The notes beneath the pieces were generated by a model. It saw only the letters and a list, made by a program, of their open reading frames with translations, had not been told where the DNA came from and made no database searches. 64,000 nt of DNA, taken from Chrysaora quinquecirrha (lineage: Eukaryota > Cnidaria > Scyphozoa > Semaeostomeae > Pelagiidae). Both the position numbers and the translations under genes were made by a program. Position 1 is the stretch's first letter, and each line of letters begins with the position of its first letter. Location: contig JACTAT010000002.1 of the NCBI GenBank assembly GCA_014526335.1, positions 5,045,832-5,109,831 on the forward strand, written 5' to 3'. Of the stretch, positions 35,622 to 52,200 are shown piece after piece.

Positions 35622-36549
35622 GATATATGATTTTCCAGAAGTTGCACACTACAATTATAGGATTCGAATTAGATTACAGACTTACTCAATCCCAGAAATC
35701 TGGTTGATATACAGTACTACACGATTTTGTAAGGAACACTTGTAAAAGGAACTCGAGGCTGCAAATTTCCGAAAGTATAAGGAGCTTTAACGAACTTTAA
35801 AGAACTTCTTGTGAAGTATGAGCCTGGCTATTGATTCTTATAAATTCTTAAATTTTAGCAGCTTTGAGCCTCAGTATTCTTAGTAAATATACACTGTGTA
35901 CACTACTTGGAGATAGCAATGTGACACGATGTTTCATTTATTGTAGATACATTCCTGTCGGGGTACTTGAAGTACTGCCTCAAAAGATCAACGAAAGGCC
36001 TCCACCATTTGTTGGAAGAGATGACCTGGAAACGCTTATGGCTAGTACAAATTGCAACGATTGGGTTAAGATAAGGTGAGATGATGTCTGCAAAGCGCCA
36101 GTCGGTGTAAATCTCCAAAGAAAGAATTTGGGGAAATGGTTAAAGATTTATGCCCTTGCAAAACGATCAAACATTGTTTGTTAATCATTTGAAATTTGCT
36201 TGTCAAGCAAAATGTTTGGTAGTTTGGCCATATGTCAAAACATTTCTTTTCAAACAATTTTTACTTGTGTGGCCCAAAATATGTTTTTCCACTATTTCAA
36301 AAGCATTTTTATAAACAATTGTAGCATTTATGCTTGTCAAGCAATGTTTTGTGACGTGGTCAAACGGTCAAACATTGCTTTTGAAGCAAAGCTGAAATGT
36401 TTGACTAACAATGTTTGATCGTTTGGCCAAGGCCTTAGTTTATTACAAGCGTTCTAACCTGGATATTTCTTTCTAGTGAGATGCTGCTTGGGCCAGTTCC
36501 TTGGAATTTCAATTTTCTACCAAAGCATAAGGCGAACTCTTACGCGTAA
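22305..36549 (+). CDS. DUS3L: tRNA-dihydrouridine(47) synthase, DUS3L type
   Basis: Fourteen exons: 22305-22394, 22797-23520, 23979-24020, 24301-24453, 25589-25705, 27458-27523, 28295-28405, 29103-29199, 30316-30394, 31316-31363, 33008-33095, 35028-35080, 35947-36075 and 36477-36549. All phases agree and the corrected total is 623 codons. The protein reduces uridine in tRNA (position 47 in known homologues) using FMN and NADPH. Exon 2 carries two CCCH zinc fingers ([15 protein letters not shown]..., [16 protein letters not shown]). The catalytic barrel follows, with [36 protein letters not shown] (GCP cysteine), [17 protein letters not shown] and [25 protein letters not shown] and the tail [18 protein letters not shown] complete it. 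One extra T at 23268-23271 breaks exon 2. Two stops at 22818 and 22827 need a compensating indel pair. The first exon is the least certain because its donor (GTTTGA) is weak. Confidence 0.92.
22622..22765 (+). repeat. C/G-rich dispersed element, copy 2
   Basis: It matches 20133-20300 through AGGGGTGCCAGAAGCATGGG, TTTCCTATTGTTTTGCCC and TTGTTGCTTCTGCCCC. It ends just before exon 2 of DUS3L. Confidence 0.55.
23588..23796 (+). mobile_element. hAT-like MITE (CAGTGGCGxAGCCA family), copy 2
   Basis: It begins CAGTGGTGTAGCCAAATGGG and ends in AATGTTGGATGTCTGGCA. Internal ATATAGGCTA and AAACCACACCC blocks match the copy at 56924-57130. It is in a DUS3L intron. Confidence 0.65.
24058..24155 (+). repeat. 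Promoter-like dispersed repeat, copy 2 (shortened)
   Basis: CTGATTGGTGCATTTCGATC is followed by CGCATCTGAG and AAAAAGCTTTC. The TATAAA segment present in other copies is missing. It is in a DUS3L intron. Confidence 0.6.
24844..25210 (+). mobile_element. hAT-type MITE with perfect 8-bp target duplication
   Basis: CAGGGTTTTTTTTAAG and TTAAAAAAAACCCTG are inverted termini. AACTGTAT flanks both sides exactly (24836-24843 and 25211-25218), the hAT signature. TTTAGAACTGCACA repeats several times subterminally. There is no coding frame. It lies in the DUS3L intron 24454-25588. Confidence 0.85.
25320..25505 (-). mobile_element. SINE family B, truncated copy
   Basis: CTACCCTGGGTACTCATTAA and GGATGGAAAGCTGAGTTTAC match blocks of the fuller copies at 27690-27930 and 61372-61600. 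The tRNA-like head is missing. Confidence 0.5.
25716..27110 (+). repeat. ATTG-based satellite with a 56-bp higher-order unit
   Basis: About 1.4 kb is built from 4-bp ATTG/GTTT/GAAT words. Most of it is organised as 56-bp units (14 words), recognisable by the phrase GTTTGGTTGATTGGTTGTTT repeated about 17 times. Flanking segments carry simpler GATTGATT runs. It lies in the DUS3L intron 25706-27457. Open frames across it (Asn/Gln/Ser/Ile-rich on the minus strand) are artefacts of the period. Confidence 0.95.
27690..27930 (-). mobile_element. SINE family B
   Basis: ATACCCTGGGTACTCATTTA, GGTGGACAGCTGAGTTGA and AAGGCTTGCGC match 61372-61600 in order. The tRNA-like head (antisense, towards 27920) is degraded. 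It is in a DUS3L intron. Confidence 0.55.
27985..28085 (+). repeat. (ATGGT)n pentanucleotide microsatellite
   Basis: About 20 imperfect GGTAT/ATGGT units occur in a row with a few substitutions. It is intronic. Confidence 0.9.
30080..30205 (+). repeat. Promoter-like dispersed repeat, copy 3 (best copy)
   Basis: CTGATTGGTGCATTTCGATC, GGGTATAAATTCTGCCTCAG, CGGTCTGTTTCTGACG and GGCGAAAAAAGCTTTT lie in order. An inverted CCAAT box therefore precedes a TATAAA box by about 30 bp, as in Pol II core promoters. It lies in the DUS3L intron before exon 9. Confidence 0.65.
30898..31288 (+). mobile_element. Tc1-like MITE, copy 2
   Basis: TA|CACTCTTTTTTTTTCATAAG and GGCTTATTAAAAAAAAAAGTG|TA are its termini. 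It is near-identical to 11209-11546 over AACCACCCCTGA, GCCTACAACATGACTTTTGG and further blocks. Its right end is only about 27 bp from the exon starting at 31316, so it abuts that acceptor's pyrimidine tract. Confidence 0.8.
31494..31665 (+). mobile_element. 5S rRNA-derived SINE-like sequence
   Basis: GAAGTTAAGCTTGGTC and GCATCTGGATGGGTGACT match the internal-promoter half of 5S rRNA (…AAGTTAAGC…TTGGATGGGTGACC…). The upstream half is not recognisable and the downstream part is unrelated. It is intronic and not a functional 5S gene. Confidence 0.55.
32200..32336 (+). repeat. Right end of a CAGGGGCGGAT-like element
   Basis: AAGGGCGTTTCCCC, TTTGAAGGGCGTGGTC and a final CCTGGATACGCCACTA parallel the right end of 8952-10287. 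The left end is not found. Confidence 0.5.
34031..34776 (+). repeat. Second ATTG-based satellite, ~125-bp higher-order unit
   Basis: Here the 4-bp words assemble into longer blocks, each with GATTGCTTGATGGATTGATT, TTGTTTTGTTGATTGAG and ATTTGATTATTTAATCGATT, repeated about four to five times. It is in the DUS3L intron 33096-35027, so the same gene holds two independent ATTG satellites. Confidence 0.9.
35505..35707 (+). repeat. Near-perfect ~200-bp palindrome with a (TA)n loop
   Basis: A left arm of about 85 nt (from TCAACCAGATTCTGGGATTG) is repeated inverted on the right, ending CAATCCCAGAAATCTGGTTG. The arms differ by about one base (TT versus TTT), and a TATATA run forms the centre at about 35592-35620. 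It is in the DUS3L intron 35081-35946. Confidence 0.9.
36148..36437 (+). mobile_element. CAAACATTG-family element in last DUS3L intron
   Basis: The start, TTGCAAAACGATCAAACATTG, is mirrored by CAATGTTTGATCGTTTGGCC at the end, followed by AAGGCCTTA. Internal halves repeat the motif with CTTGTCAAGCAA hairpins. It ends 40 bp before the final exon at 36477. Confidence 0.75.
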
Positions 36550-36733
36550 CGAAATTACAAAATCGTAGATTTTTTATCATAGATCTGTGAGGACAATATT
36601 TTGAATTTATATCAGTTGAGGTAAACTGTATCTTAAAGTGTATTATCAAAATTGGTGAGAATGCTGAGAAACTGTCCACATTTAACTTGTTCCTTTACTT
36701 TATCGAGCGCTTGATGAGCTACGACACTTCCAC

Positions 36734-38248
36734 CTAAGGCCCTTTGCCAAACTATCAAATATTGTTGGTCTAACATTTTGAATTTGCTTTACAACAAATG
36801 TTTGACCGTTTGACCACGTCCAAAAACATTGCTTGACAAGCAGAAGTATCAAACTTTGTGTCGTGGTGTTTTTGAAAACGTTCAAAACATTTTTTGCTTG
36901 ACACAAATAAAAATGTTGGACGAGCAATTTTTTTGGATGTGGCCACCAAACGGTCAAACATTTTGCTTGATAAGTAAATCTAATATGTTGGACCAGCACT
37001 GTTTGATTGTTTGGCCAGGGCCTAAGGTCCTTGCCAAACGATCAAACGTTGTTTGTCAAACATTTATTGTGAAGCTTGCATTCCAAACAAAATGCTTTTC
37101 AGTTTGGCAACGTCGTAAAGCACTGACAGAACGATCAAACATTGTTGGTCAAACATTTAAGATTTACTTTCCAAGCAATGTTTGACCAATTGGTCACGTT
37201 ACAAAATATTGCTGGACGAGTAGAATCGGCTTCGCGTTGTTTTCAAAACTTCAAAAACATTCATTGCAATGTTTTGAAAAAGTTCATAAGCATATTTTGC
37301 TGGCTTAAGAATGTTTGGCGAGCAATGTTTTGCAACATTGCCAAATGGTCCAACATTCTGTTTGACGAGAACATTTCAAATGTTTGACAAACAATGTTTC
37401 ATCGTTCAGCCCAAGGATCAAATATTGTTTGTCGTGTAAGTAAAATTTTAATTTCTTGCAAAACATTGTTTGACCGTTTGGCCAGCTCACAATACATTGC
37501 TCAACAAACATTTTCCTTGCACCAACCAAAATATGTTTTTGAACTTTTCAAAACATTGCACTGCGAATTCTGCTTATTCAGACTTGTAAAACAAAGTTTT
37601 TGACGTGGCCAAACGTTTGAACATTGCTTGAAAAGCAAATTTCGAATGTTTGACATACAATGTTTGATCGTTTGGCGGGTGAACATTCATTGTTCCTCAA
37701 ACATTTGTTTCTTGCATCGACCAAAAAAGTTTCGAGTTTTTCAAAACGATTATGAAGCGAATCCTGCTTATCCATCAATGTTTGTGACGTAACGGAATGT
37801 TCAAACATTGCTTTATAAGCAAATTTCAAATGTTTCACAAAAAATGCTTGGTTGTTTGGCCGGGTATAAAACATTGTTCCTCGAACATTTGTTGCTTGCA
37901 TCGAACAAAAATGTTTCGACTTTTTCAAATCGATTATGAAGCGGATCCTGCTTGTCCATTAATGTTTTGTGACGTAACGGAACGTTCAAGCATTGCTTGA
38001 TAAGTAAATTTCAAATGTTTGACAAACAACATTTATTTGTTTGATCGGGCACAAAACATTATTCCTCAAACATTTGTTGCTTGAATCGAGCAAAACATGT
38101 TTCGACTTTTTCAAAAAGATTATGAAGCGAATCCTTCTTATCCATCAATGTTTTGTGACGTAACCAAACGTTCAACCAATTGCTTGATAAGCAAATCTCA
38201 AATGTTTGACTTGCCGAGCAGTGTTTGATCGTTTGGTCAGGGCCAGTA
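36734..38248 (+). repeat. Array of CAAACATTG-family inverted-repeat elements
   Basis: About five head-to-tail elements of roughly 290 bp. Termini are of the form AAGGCCCTTTGCCAAAC and GTTTGGCCAGGGCCTA, cores are CAAACATTGTTTG, and internal hairpins read GCTTGATAAGCAA. Open frames in all directions here are repeat-driven. It fills most of the DUS3L-SMAD intergenic space. Confidence 0.8.
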
Positions 38249-38249
38249 C

Positions 38250-45580
<7,331 letters not shown>

Positions 45581-46004
45581 GTTTTCTAGCTGTTATTTAA
45601 CACTGACACTGTACAAAAAGACATTTATTATGTTTTCTGTGATAACTAATACAGGCAGACTTTAGCAAGCATCTTAATCCTCTGGGTTTATTTTGAAAAC
45701 TCATAACACTGCTACAGACCCAGTTTTTTCAAGAGAACTGTCATATATACATCTAGACTTTTAATTTCAGTTAAGTGCTCAATACATATAAAGTAAAGAA
45801 CTGTCGTTATAAATTTATTTGCTATTGGTTATATTGTTGGTGAATTTTTAAAGTGTAACGCATTTAGTCTTAACCGTTCAGTTTTAGTAGTTTATATAAG
45901 TTTATATAACTAAGGTTAAGTGTCATTTTCTCGTGCCTTTCCTTAAGATGCAGAGTTTTAAAGCTCTAGAAGAAGGGCAGTTTATACAAAATTCAGAAAG
46001 TTTT

Positions 46005-46215
46005 AGGTTCTGGCCAAACGATCAAATTGTTTGTCAAACATTTAAATTTGATCATCAAGCAAAATGTTTCACCGTTTGGTCACGTTGCAAAACATTGCTA
46101 AACGTTTTCATCACAAACTATGCTTTGTGACGTAGAAAACATTAAAACATTGCTTGATAAGCAATTTCAAATGTTTGACGAATGCTGTTTCATCATATGG
46201 CAAGGGTCTTATTAG
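46005..46215 (+). mobile_element. CAAACATTG-family element, solitary copy
   Basis: It begins CTGGCCAAACGATCAAATTG. It contains GCAAAATGTTTCACCGTTTG and TTGCTTGATAAGCAATTTC and ends in a degraded TTTCATCATATGGCAAGGGTC terminus. It lies downstream of SMAD1/5. Confidence 0.7.
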
Positions 46216-46719
46216 CCTGCTAGACCAAAGAGTGGGCCTTCGACAGATTGATCTGTGCTTTTACGAGGATTTTGCTAAAATTTTATGTAGATATCCCTAG
46301 AAAGTTAGCGTGTTTTAGTCTCAGAAATGAAAAATTGAAAACATATACCAATGTTTCAACAAGTTATTTGCATTGCAGGATAGAAATGGCGTATGAGTAT
46401 AAGTTCAGCTTATTTCGATGCAAATTTTCAATGCATTTATTGATATAAATACTTGTTCAGTTATGTACAATTTCTTGTTTCATGCTTAAGGAATTTCGAA
46501 AAGTCTTGATTGTAAGAGGCTACGGAGAGGATTAGTTTTTACGTTTCCAGACTTTCAGAGCATAAAGCCAAAATAATAGCTACTTTTCCCAAAATTAACA
46601 GCAAAAAGTTCACATGAAATAGCAAAACTTAGTACTTCCATTTTACCGACATCGTGAGCTTTAATAAAAGGGAAGAAACATATCACTTTTGTTTAGGTAC
46701 TCAGCAAGAGCTAGGGCCA

Positions 46720-47730
46720 GCTGGCTAGTCTCTATTATACTAATGCTTGGAGTTGGCAGAGGATGGAAGATGGAAGAATATAACTAAGAGCAGAGGATGG
46801 ATAAATATCAGCTGAAGAAAGTCCCCTTGAAGTAGGAAAACTTAGTAATTCCCCCTAGCCGAAAGGTTTTGAATAAAGGCACCCCGTAAGAGCCAGGATG
46901 GTGGGCCGTCTTGCTAGTCTCTCTTATACTAATGCGTGAAGTTGGCAGAGAAAGGCAGCATATACCTAAGAGCAGAAGGTGGATAAATATGAACTGGAGA
47001 AAGCCGGCATGAAAAAGCATAACTTAGTATTCCTATTTTGCCGAAATGTTTTTGAATAAAAGCCAAAGAAAAGAACAAATAACTTCTGTGTAGAAACTCC
47101 GCAACAGATAGCGTGGCAGGCCGTCCGGCAAGTCTCTATTATACTAATGCGTGAAGTCAGCAGAGGAAGGCAGCATATAACTAAGAGAAGAAAGTGGACA
47201 AACATCAACTGAAGAAAGTCCACCTGAAGTAGAAGAACTTAGTATTTCCATTTTGCCGAAATGTTTTAAAAAAATTATCCAATAAGAGCTACGATAGCGG
47301 GCCGCTTGGCTAGTCTCTCTTATACTAATGCATGAACGTGGCAGAGCGAATAGCCTGCAGCGGATGGAAGAACTAAGAGCAGTAGGTGGATAAATATCAA
47401 CTGGAGAAAATCCACTTGAAGTAGCAACACCTTGTATTTCCATTTTGTCGATATGTTTTGAATAAAACATCCGAAAGGAGCTAGAGTGGTGAGCTGGCAG
47501 GCTAGTCTCTCTTATACTAATGCGTGAAGTTGGCAGAGGAAGGCAACATGTATTTAAGAGCAGTAGTTGGACAAATATCAACTGGAGAAAGTCCACACGA
47601 AATAACAAAACTTAGTATTAACATTTTATTAATTTGTTTTGAATAAAAGAAAAGAACAGGCCCCTTCTGCGTGCGTTCAAAAGCAGCTAGGGTAGCGGAC
47701 CCTATGTCTGGTCTCTCTTATACTAATGTG
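46720..47730 (+). repeat. Satellite of about 190-bp period, ~6 monomers
   Basis: The anchor phrase TATACTAATG recurs at about 46736, 46926, 47139, 47324, 47513 and 47718. Between anchors come GTGAAGTTGGCAGAGGAAGG, GGATAAATATCAACTGGAGA and CTTAGTATTTCCATTTTGCC in constant order. Minus-strand open frames here (46808-47608) are repeat-driven. Confidence 0.85.
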
Positions 47731-47759
47731 TGAAGAGACAGACGCCCCCACGTGTCCCG

Positions 47760-48478
47760 ATTCGCTCAGCTTTTCCGCAGGCCAAGTTGTTTTCGAAATC
47801 TGTCGCTTTCTACAGAACCCTAGCTGTAGGTGAGCCATCACGACAGTTTTTTAGGCAGCTTTCTGCTGCTTCGGGCACATGACCATCTTCCTTTAGGCAT
47901 TTGCTTTTTGGCGATCTAGATGATCTCAAGTTCTGCTATCTCAAATTTTGAGAATCAAAAAAGAAAACCAAATGCTTTCATGCATGCTCTCTTTTCACCT
48001 ATGTGGAGAAAAAAATCATCCTGGCAATCGCAGAGCAATAAAGTGGCAGTACTGCGTATACAGTATTATAGATTTTTCGACAATTGCCATGATTATATAA
48101 ATAAATTCCTTGGCTTTTCTTTTCTCGGATCTGGATATAATCATGAGTGGCGTGGCATTTACGTGGGCTGGTGCCCACATTGTTCAGTTCCTCTTCAGTC
48201 TCTCATTTCTAGGAAATGAAATGGTCTCGTTCTCGCTATCTTTGGAGAAGAGTGCTGATTGGCTGATTTTTGGCGCACTTTGGAATTCGACCAATCAAAT
48301 TGCTATTTTTTGACGCGCATGCGTTTTTGCGTGCCAAAGCAAGGGAAATTCCCTGCATAAAGAAATGAAATGAACTAACTATCAGATTCTATCAGAGCAC
48401 AGAGACAGGACAGATAAGGCGAATGAGGAAAGGAGTAGGACTTTAATTTAGTTGTTTTATCAGAGCTTCGAAATAACA
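47760..48478 (+). promoter_or_regulatory. Possible promoter region with CCAAT-type boxes
   Basis: GCTGATTGGCTGA at about 48256 and GACCAATCAAAT at about 48288 are inverted and direct CCAAT boxes, followed by GACGCGCATGCG. They precede the ATG at 48479. Assignment is inferential. Confidence 0.35.
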
Positions 48479-48874
48479 ATGTTGCCTCTAGAAGATAAAT
48501 ACAAATATCGTAATAATTACTCAAAAGCACTGGACATAATAAAGCAGAATGGGGAGAAGTCAGGGCTGCAAAAACAGAGAAGGAGAAGACACAAATTAGG
48601 CCAAACAACCGAGAACTGCAAACCGGAAATTCTTATTGCTGAAGCTGTGTTGGTTATAATTTTGCTGCTCTTCCTCACAGAAATATTATTCCTTGTAATA
48701 GCTGCTTATTTGCTGTGCAAATATTTTACTTTCATTTTTGAAAGTCAGAGGAATAACATCGATAAACTGAAGAAATTTGGAGGTGGGTTCAATATCACGG
48801 AAAATCATCAGGCGCGAAATCATGTGTTTATGTGGCATGTCGCGACTGATGAATTCATTGTCATGTGTCTGTGA
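48479..48874 (+). CDS. Small single-pass membrane-protein frame, possibly 5' exon of the kinase gene
   Basis: The ATG at 48479 begins MLPLEDKYKYRNNY. A basic stretch (QKQRRRRHK) then precedes a long hydrophobic segment (LVIILLLFLTEILFLVIAAY) at about residues 55-85, and the frame stops at 48874. Length is about 131 residues. No family is recognised. It could be a stand-alone protein, or it may splice onward (a GAG|GTGGGT donor lies near 48783) to the exon at 49299. The simple junction gives the wrong phase, so linkage is unproven. Confidence 0.4.
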   Translation: MLPLEDKYKYRNNYSKALDIIKQNGEKSGLQKQRRRRHKLGQTTENCKPEILIAEAVLVIILLLFLTEILFLVIAAYLLCKYFTFIFESQRNNIDKLKKFGGGFNITENHQARNHVFMWHVATDEFIVMCL

Positions 48875-48970
48875 TTTTTTGAATTGGCAATTGCTTTAAG
48901 CGTCACTGCATCCAAAAATTTTTTATTTGAAATTTGTTTCTTTGTTGTTTAGAAAAAGCTTATGTACACT

Positions 48971-49159
48971 CTGTGGTGTACCCAGACGTCCAACATTGGA
49001 GGGACAAAGGGGTGGTCAAGGAAAAATAGGGCGTGGGCATTTGAAGAATGAATGCACAACTCATACACTTTACATCAGATTTGTCCTATATAAAAAATGT
49101 ATCCTTGGCGATGATTGGGGGGTGACAGCCACCCTGTGCCCCCTTTGGGTTTGCTACTG
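48971..49159 (+). mobile_element. hAT-like MITE (CAGTGGCGxAGCCA family), copy 3
   Basis: CTGTGGTGTACCCAGACGTC is mirrored by CCTTTGGGTTTGCTACTG. Internal CCAACATTGGAGGG and GGGGTGGTCAAGG blocks are shared with the other copies. Confidence 0.65.
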
Positions 49160-49298
49160 TGTAAACTTCAGATCCTAATGTTTATTTTAGCAAGGGTTCC
49201 AGAGAAAAGGCAGATAAAAGTGTACTTTTTAGTATTGATGTTATTTATAAATGATAGCTTTCAACAGAACATAAATGGTTCATCTTGTTACTTTGTAG

Positions 49299-52200
49299 GC
49301 TTGCAAGAAAAGACTGGGCAACACAGAGGAGGAGGAAAAGAGTGACATGTCAGAAATTCATGGCTAAGAAGCCTATTGATCTGAATTTCTATGATAAGCA
49401 GGAGTTTTTAAATGCATGGGATTATACTGTGAACAATAAAATGAGGAAAAATTATTCCTTCTATCTGCATGTACCTGTTTTAAATAAATATGAACTTCAA
49501 GACAAAACAAAGAAAGAATCTGAAAATGTTGATGAGTCAGAGGAACAATGGAAAAGACCTCTCAAGTGGGACAAGAGAATGTCAAAGTAGTGAAAGTAAA
49601 GGCAAAAATTTTGGTAATGAGAAAAATTGCCAGGATGAATCTAAGAGAGGCATCGGTGATGATAATCATGATCACAGTGGCAAAGATGATGATGATAATG
49701 ATGGTGATCACAGCAATGATGATGATTTTGGGGATCAAGATGATCATTGTGGTGACGATGATCACAGTCAGGATGATGATTATGGTGATCAAGATGATCA
49801 TGGTGGTGATGATTATAGTCATGGTGATCACGATGATCATGGTAATGAAGATAATCATGATGATGATGATGATAACAATGGTAATGATGATCATGGTGAT
49901 CAAGATGATCATCATGGTGATGATGATGATCAAAATGATCAAGACAATTGTGATGATGATGATGATGATCATGATGATCAAGATGACCAGGGTAATCATG
50001 ATAATGGTGGTGATGAAGATGATCATGATGATGATGATGATGATCATAGTGATCATGATAGTCACAATGAAGATGATAACACTGAAGAAGATGATGATGA
50101 TGATGACTATTGTCATGAAGATCATTTTGGAGGTGATGGTGATCACAGTCATCAAGATGCTCTTGCTGATCAAGATAATCATGATGATGAAGATGATTAT
50201 GGTGATGAAGATGATTGCTGCAGTGATGCTGATACTCATTTTGATCAAGATAATCATGATGAAGATGATAACACTGAAGAAGTTCATGATGATGATGATT
50301 GCAGTGATGATGATGATCATTGTGATCAAGCTGATCAGGTTAATCAAGACAAGCATGCTGATCAAGATAATCACAGTGATGAAGATGATGGTGAGGATGA
50401 TCATGGTGAGGAAGATGACGATGGCAGTGATGAAAATGATTCTGATGGTGAAGATGATTCTGATGATGGCGATGAAGATGTGGATAATCAATATAAAATA
50501 CTCGTACCCTTTGATGAGGTAAAATGTTTACAGAGATTGATGGTTAGGGATTATTGATTTACTGCAGGTAGGGGCCGGTGTGGCTGAAATTTCAAGGTCC
50601 ATTTTGCTTTTTTGCAGGAAAAACTTGGCATCAGTTACAACAGCGACAAGCCTTGTTATAATAAGAATTCTGAGTATGTAAGTCTGAAACTTGTTGGACA
50701 GGGAAGTTTTGGTAAATGCTATAAAATAAAGGACTTAAAGAAAAAGAAAATATATGCCATGAAAGTGGTAAGAATTTTGATATTATATTGGTCCCTGACT
50801 CGCTTGATCTAAGACAGGCACACACTGGAATCAAGCAACATCACATGTCCTCTCTGAGCAGAAATTGCAATACAATACAATACAATTATACAGATAAGGG
50901 ACGGAGAGGCTGTGAGGCCTATAAAGCCCTGTTACGCTAACTAACATTACTGTCATTACTGTTTTTTCTAATAACTACTTTTATCTAAGCTACTTGAATA
51001 AAAATATATTATCCCCTCGAATTTGTCGTATGATATTTCGAATTGTTTCACTGTTGAGTATTTAATAACTTCACTTGTCAAGTGAGTGAGAGTTTATTCC
51101 AATCGTTTATTATTCTTTGTGAGAAGAACATTTTCAGAGATTTGAGCTACACCTTTATTTGAAGAGCTTCAGCACATGTGTCCACGCGTTTTACTTTCTG
51201 TAATGTCAAAACCTCAAAAAACAATGATGAATCAGTGTCAAGAAAACCATTCAATATTTTATAAGTCAAAATCATGTGTCCAATGAACACCTCCTTCTTG
51301 TGAATGGCGCTTAGATTAGAGTTGTTGCATTTTAGTGGAAGTAAAAGTTACAGAGAGCCCAAGAGAGAATGAATGTCGCAAAGTTAATTAGCTATCGGTT
51401 TTATTTATGCAACAATCTTACAATACTCAGCCTGATTAAATAAGTATATCATCATTAGCTGTACAACCTTTTGTTTGTCATTTCTTACGTTAACGTTTTG
51501 GTAGATTCGCGAAAACTGACAATTGCAGGGTCCAGGTACACTGGATTGGATAACGAATAGCAATGTTCAAGATTCTGCCTGTCAAACATTTTTCTGCTTG
51601 CGTCAAGCGAAGTGCTTGATCGTTTGGCCATCTTAGGGCGATTATGTGGCATCGTTGGTCGTTGAGGAACAAGTTGAAAAGGAACCAGCTAAACCTATTA
51701 GTGTGGAACCGTGGAAGACTTAATTGTAAAAATTAATATATTATAGACGGATGTAAAGTGAGGTTTTCTTATTATTAGAGTTTGTATTGCAGATAACAAG
51801 AACGAAAGATGGAAGCGAAGAGTTGTCCGTTATGAAAGATCTAATGGACTCTCCAAATATTTTGGACATTTATGGAGCTGTTGAGGATCAGAAACTAATT
51901 TGTATTTTCATGCCACTGGCGCAAGGTGAGTGCAAAATTCATACAATACGTATCCATCAAAAAAAGTGATTCTTAAATCTGGACCCACAGGAATTGTTGC
52001 AAGGTTTCCTCAAAACAACTTTTCTCGAAGGAGGTTCTACGAAAGTGGTAGGATTTTAAAGGAAGGATATATGACATTTCCAAGGATTGAATTTTCTCTT
52101 TGACCTGTTAAAACCACACTTATCCATACTCTCGATACTCAATCTCTGCCCATCCTAATTAGGAGAGCAGATGCAATGCAAGTAACTGCTTAGATTGACC

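Noticed and set aside
36700..38000. Many 60-118 residue frames on both strands
   Set aside because: All fall in the CAAACATTG element array and consist of translated repeat blocks.
46808..47608. Overlapping minus-strand frames with SLPTSRISIRET repeats
   Set aside because: The frames follow the 190-bp satellite period and do not splice to anything; treated as repeat artefacts.
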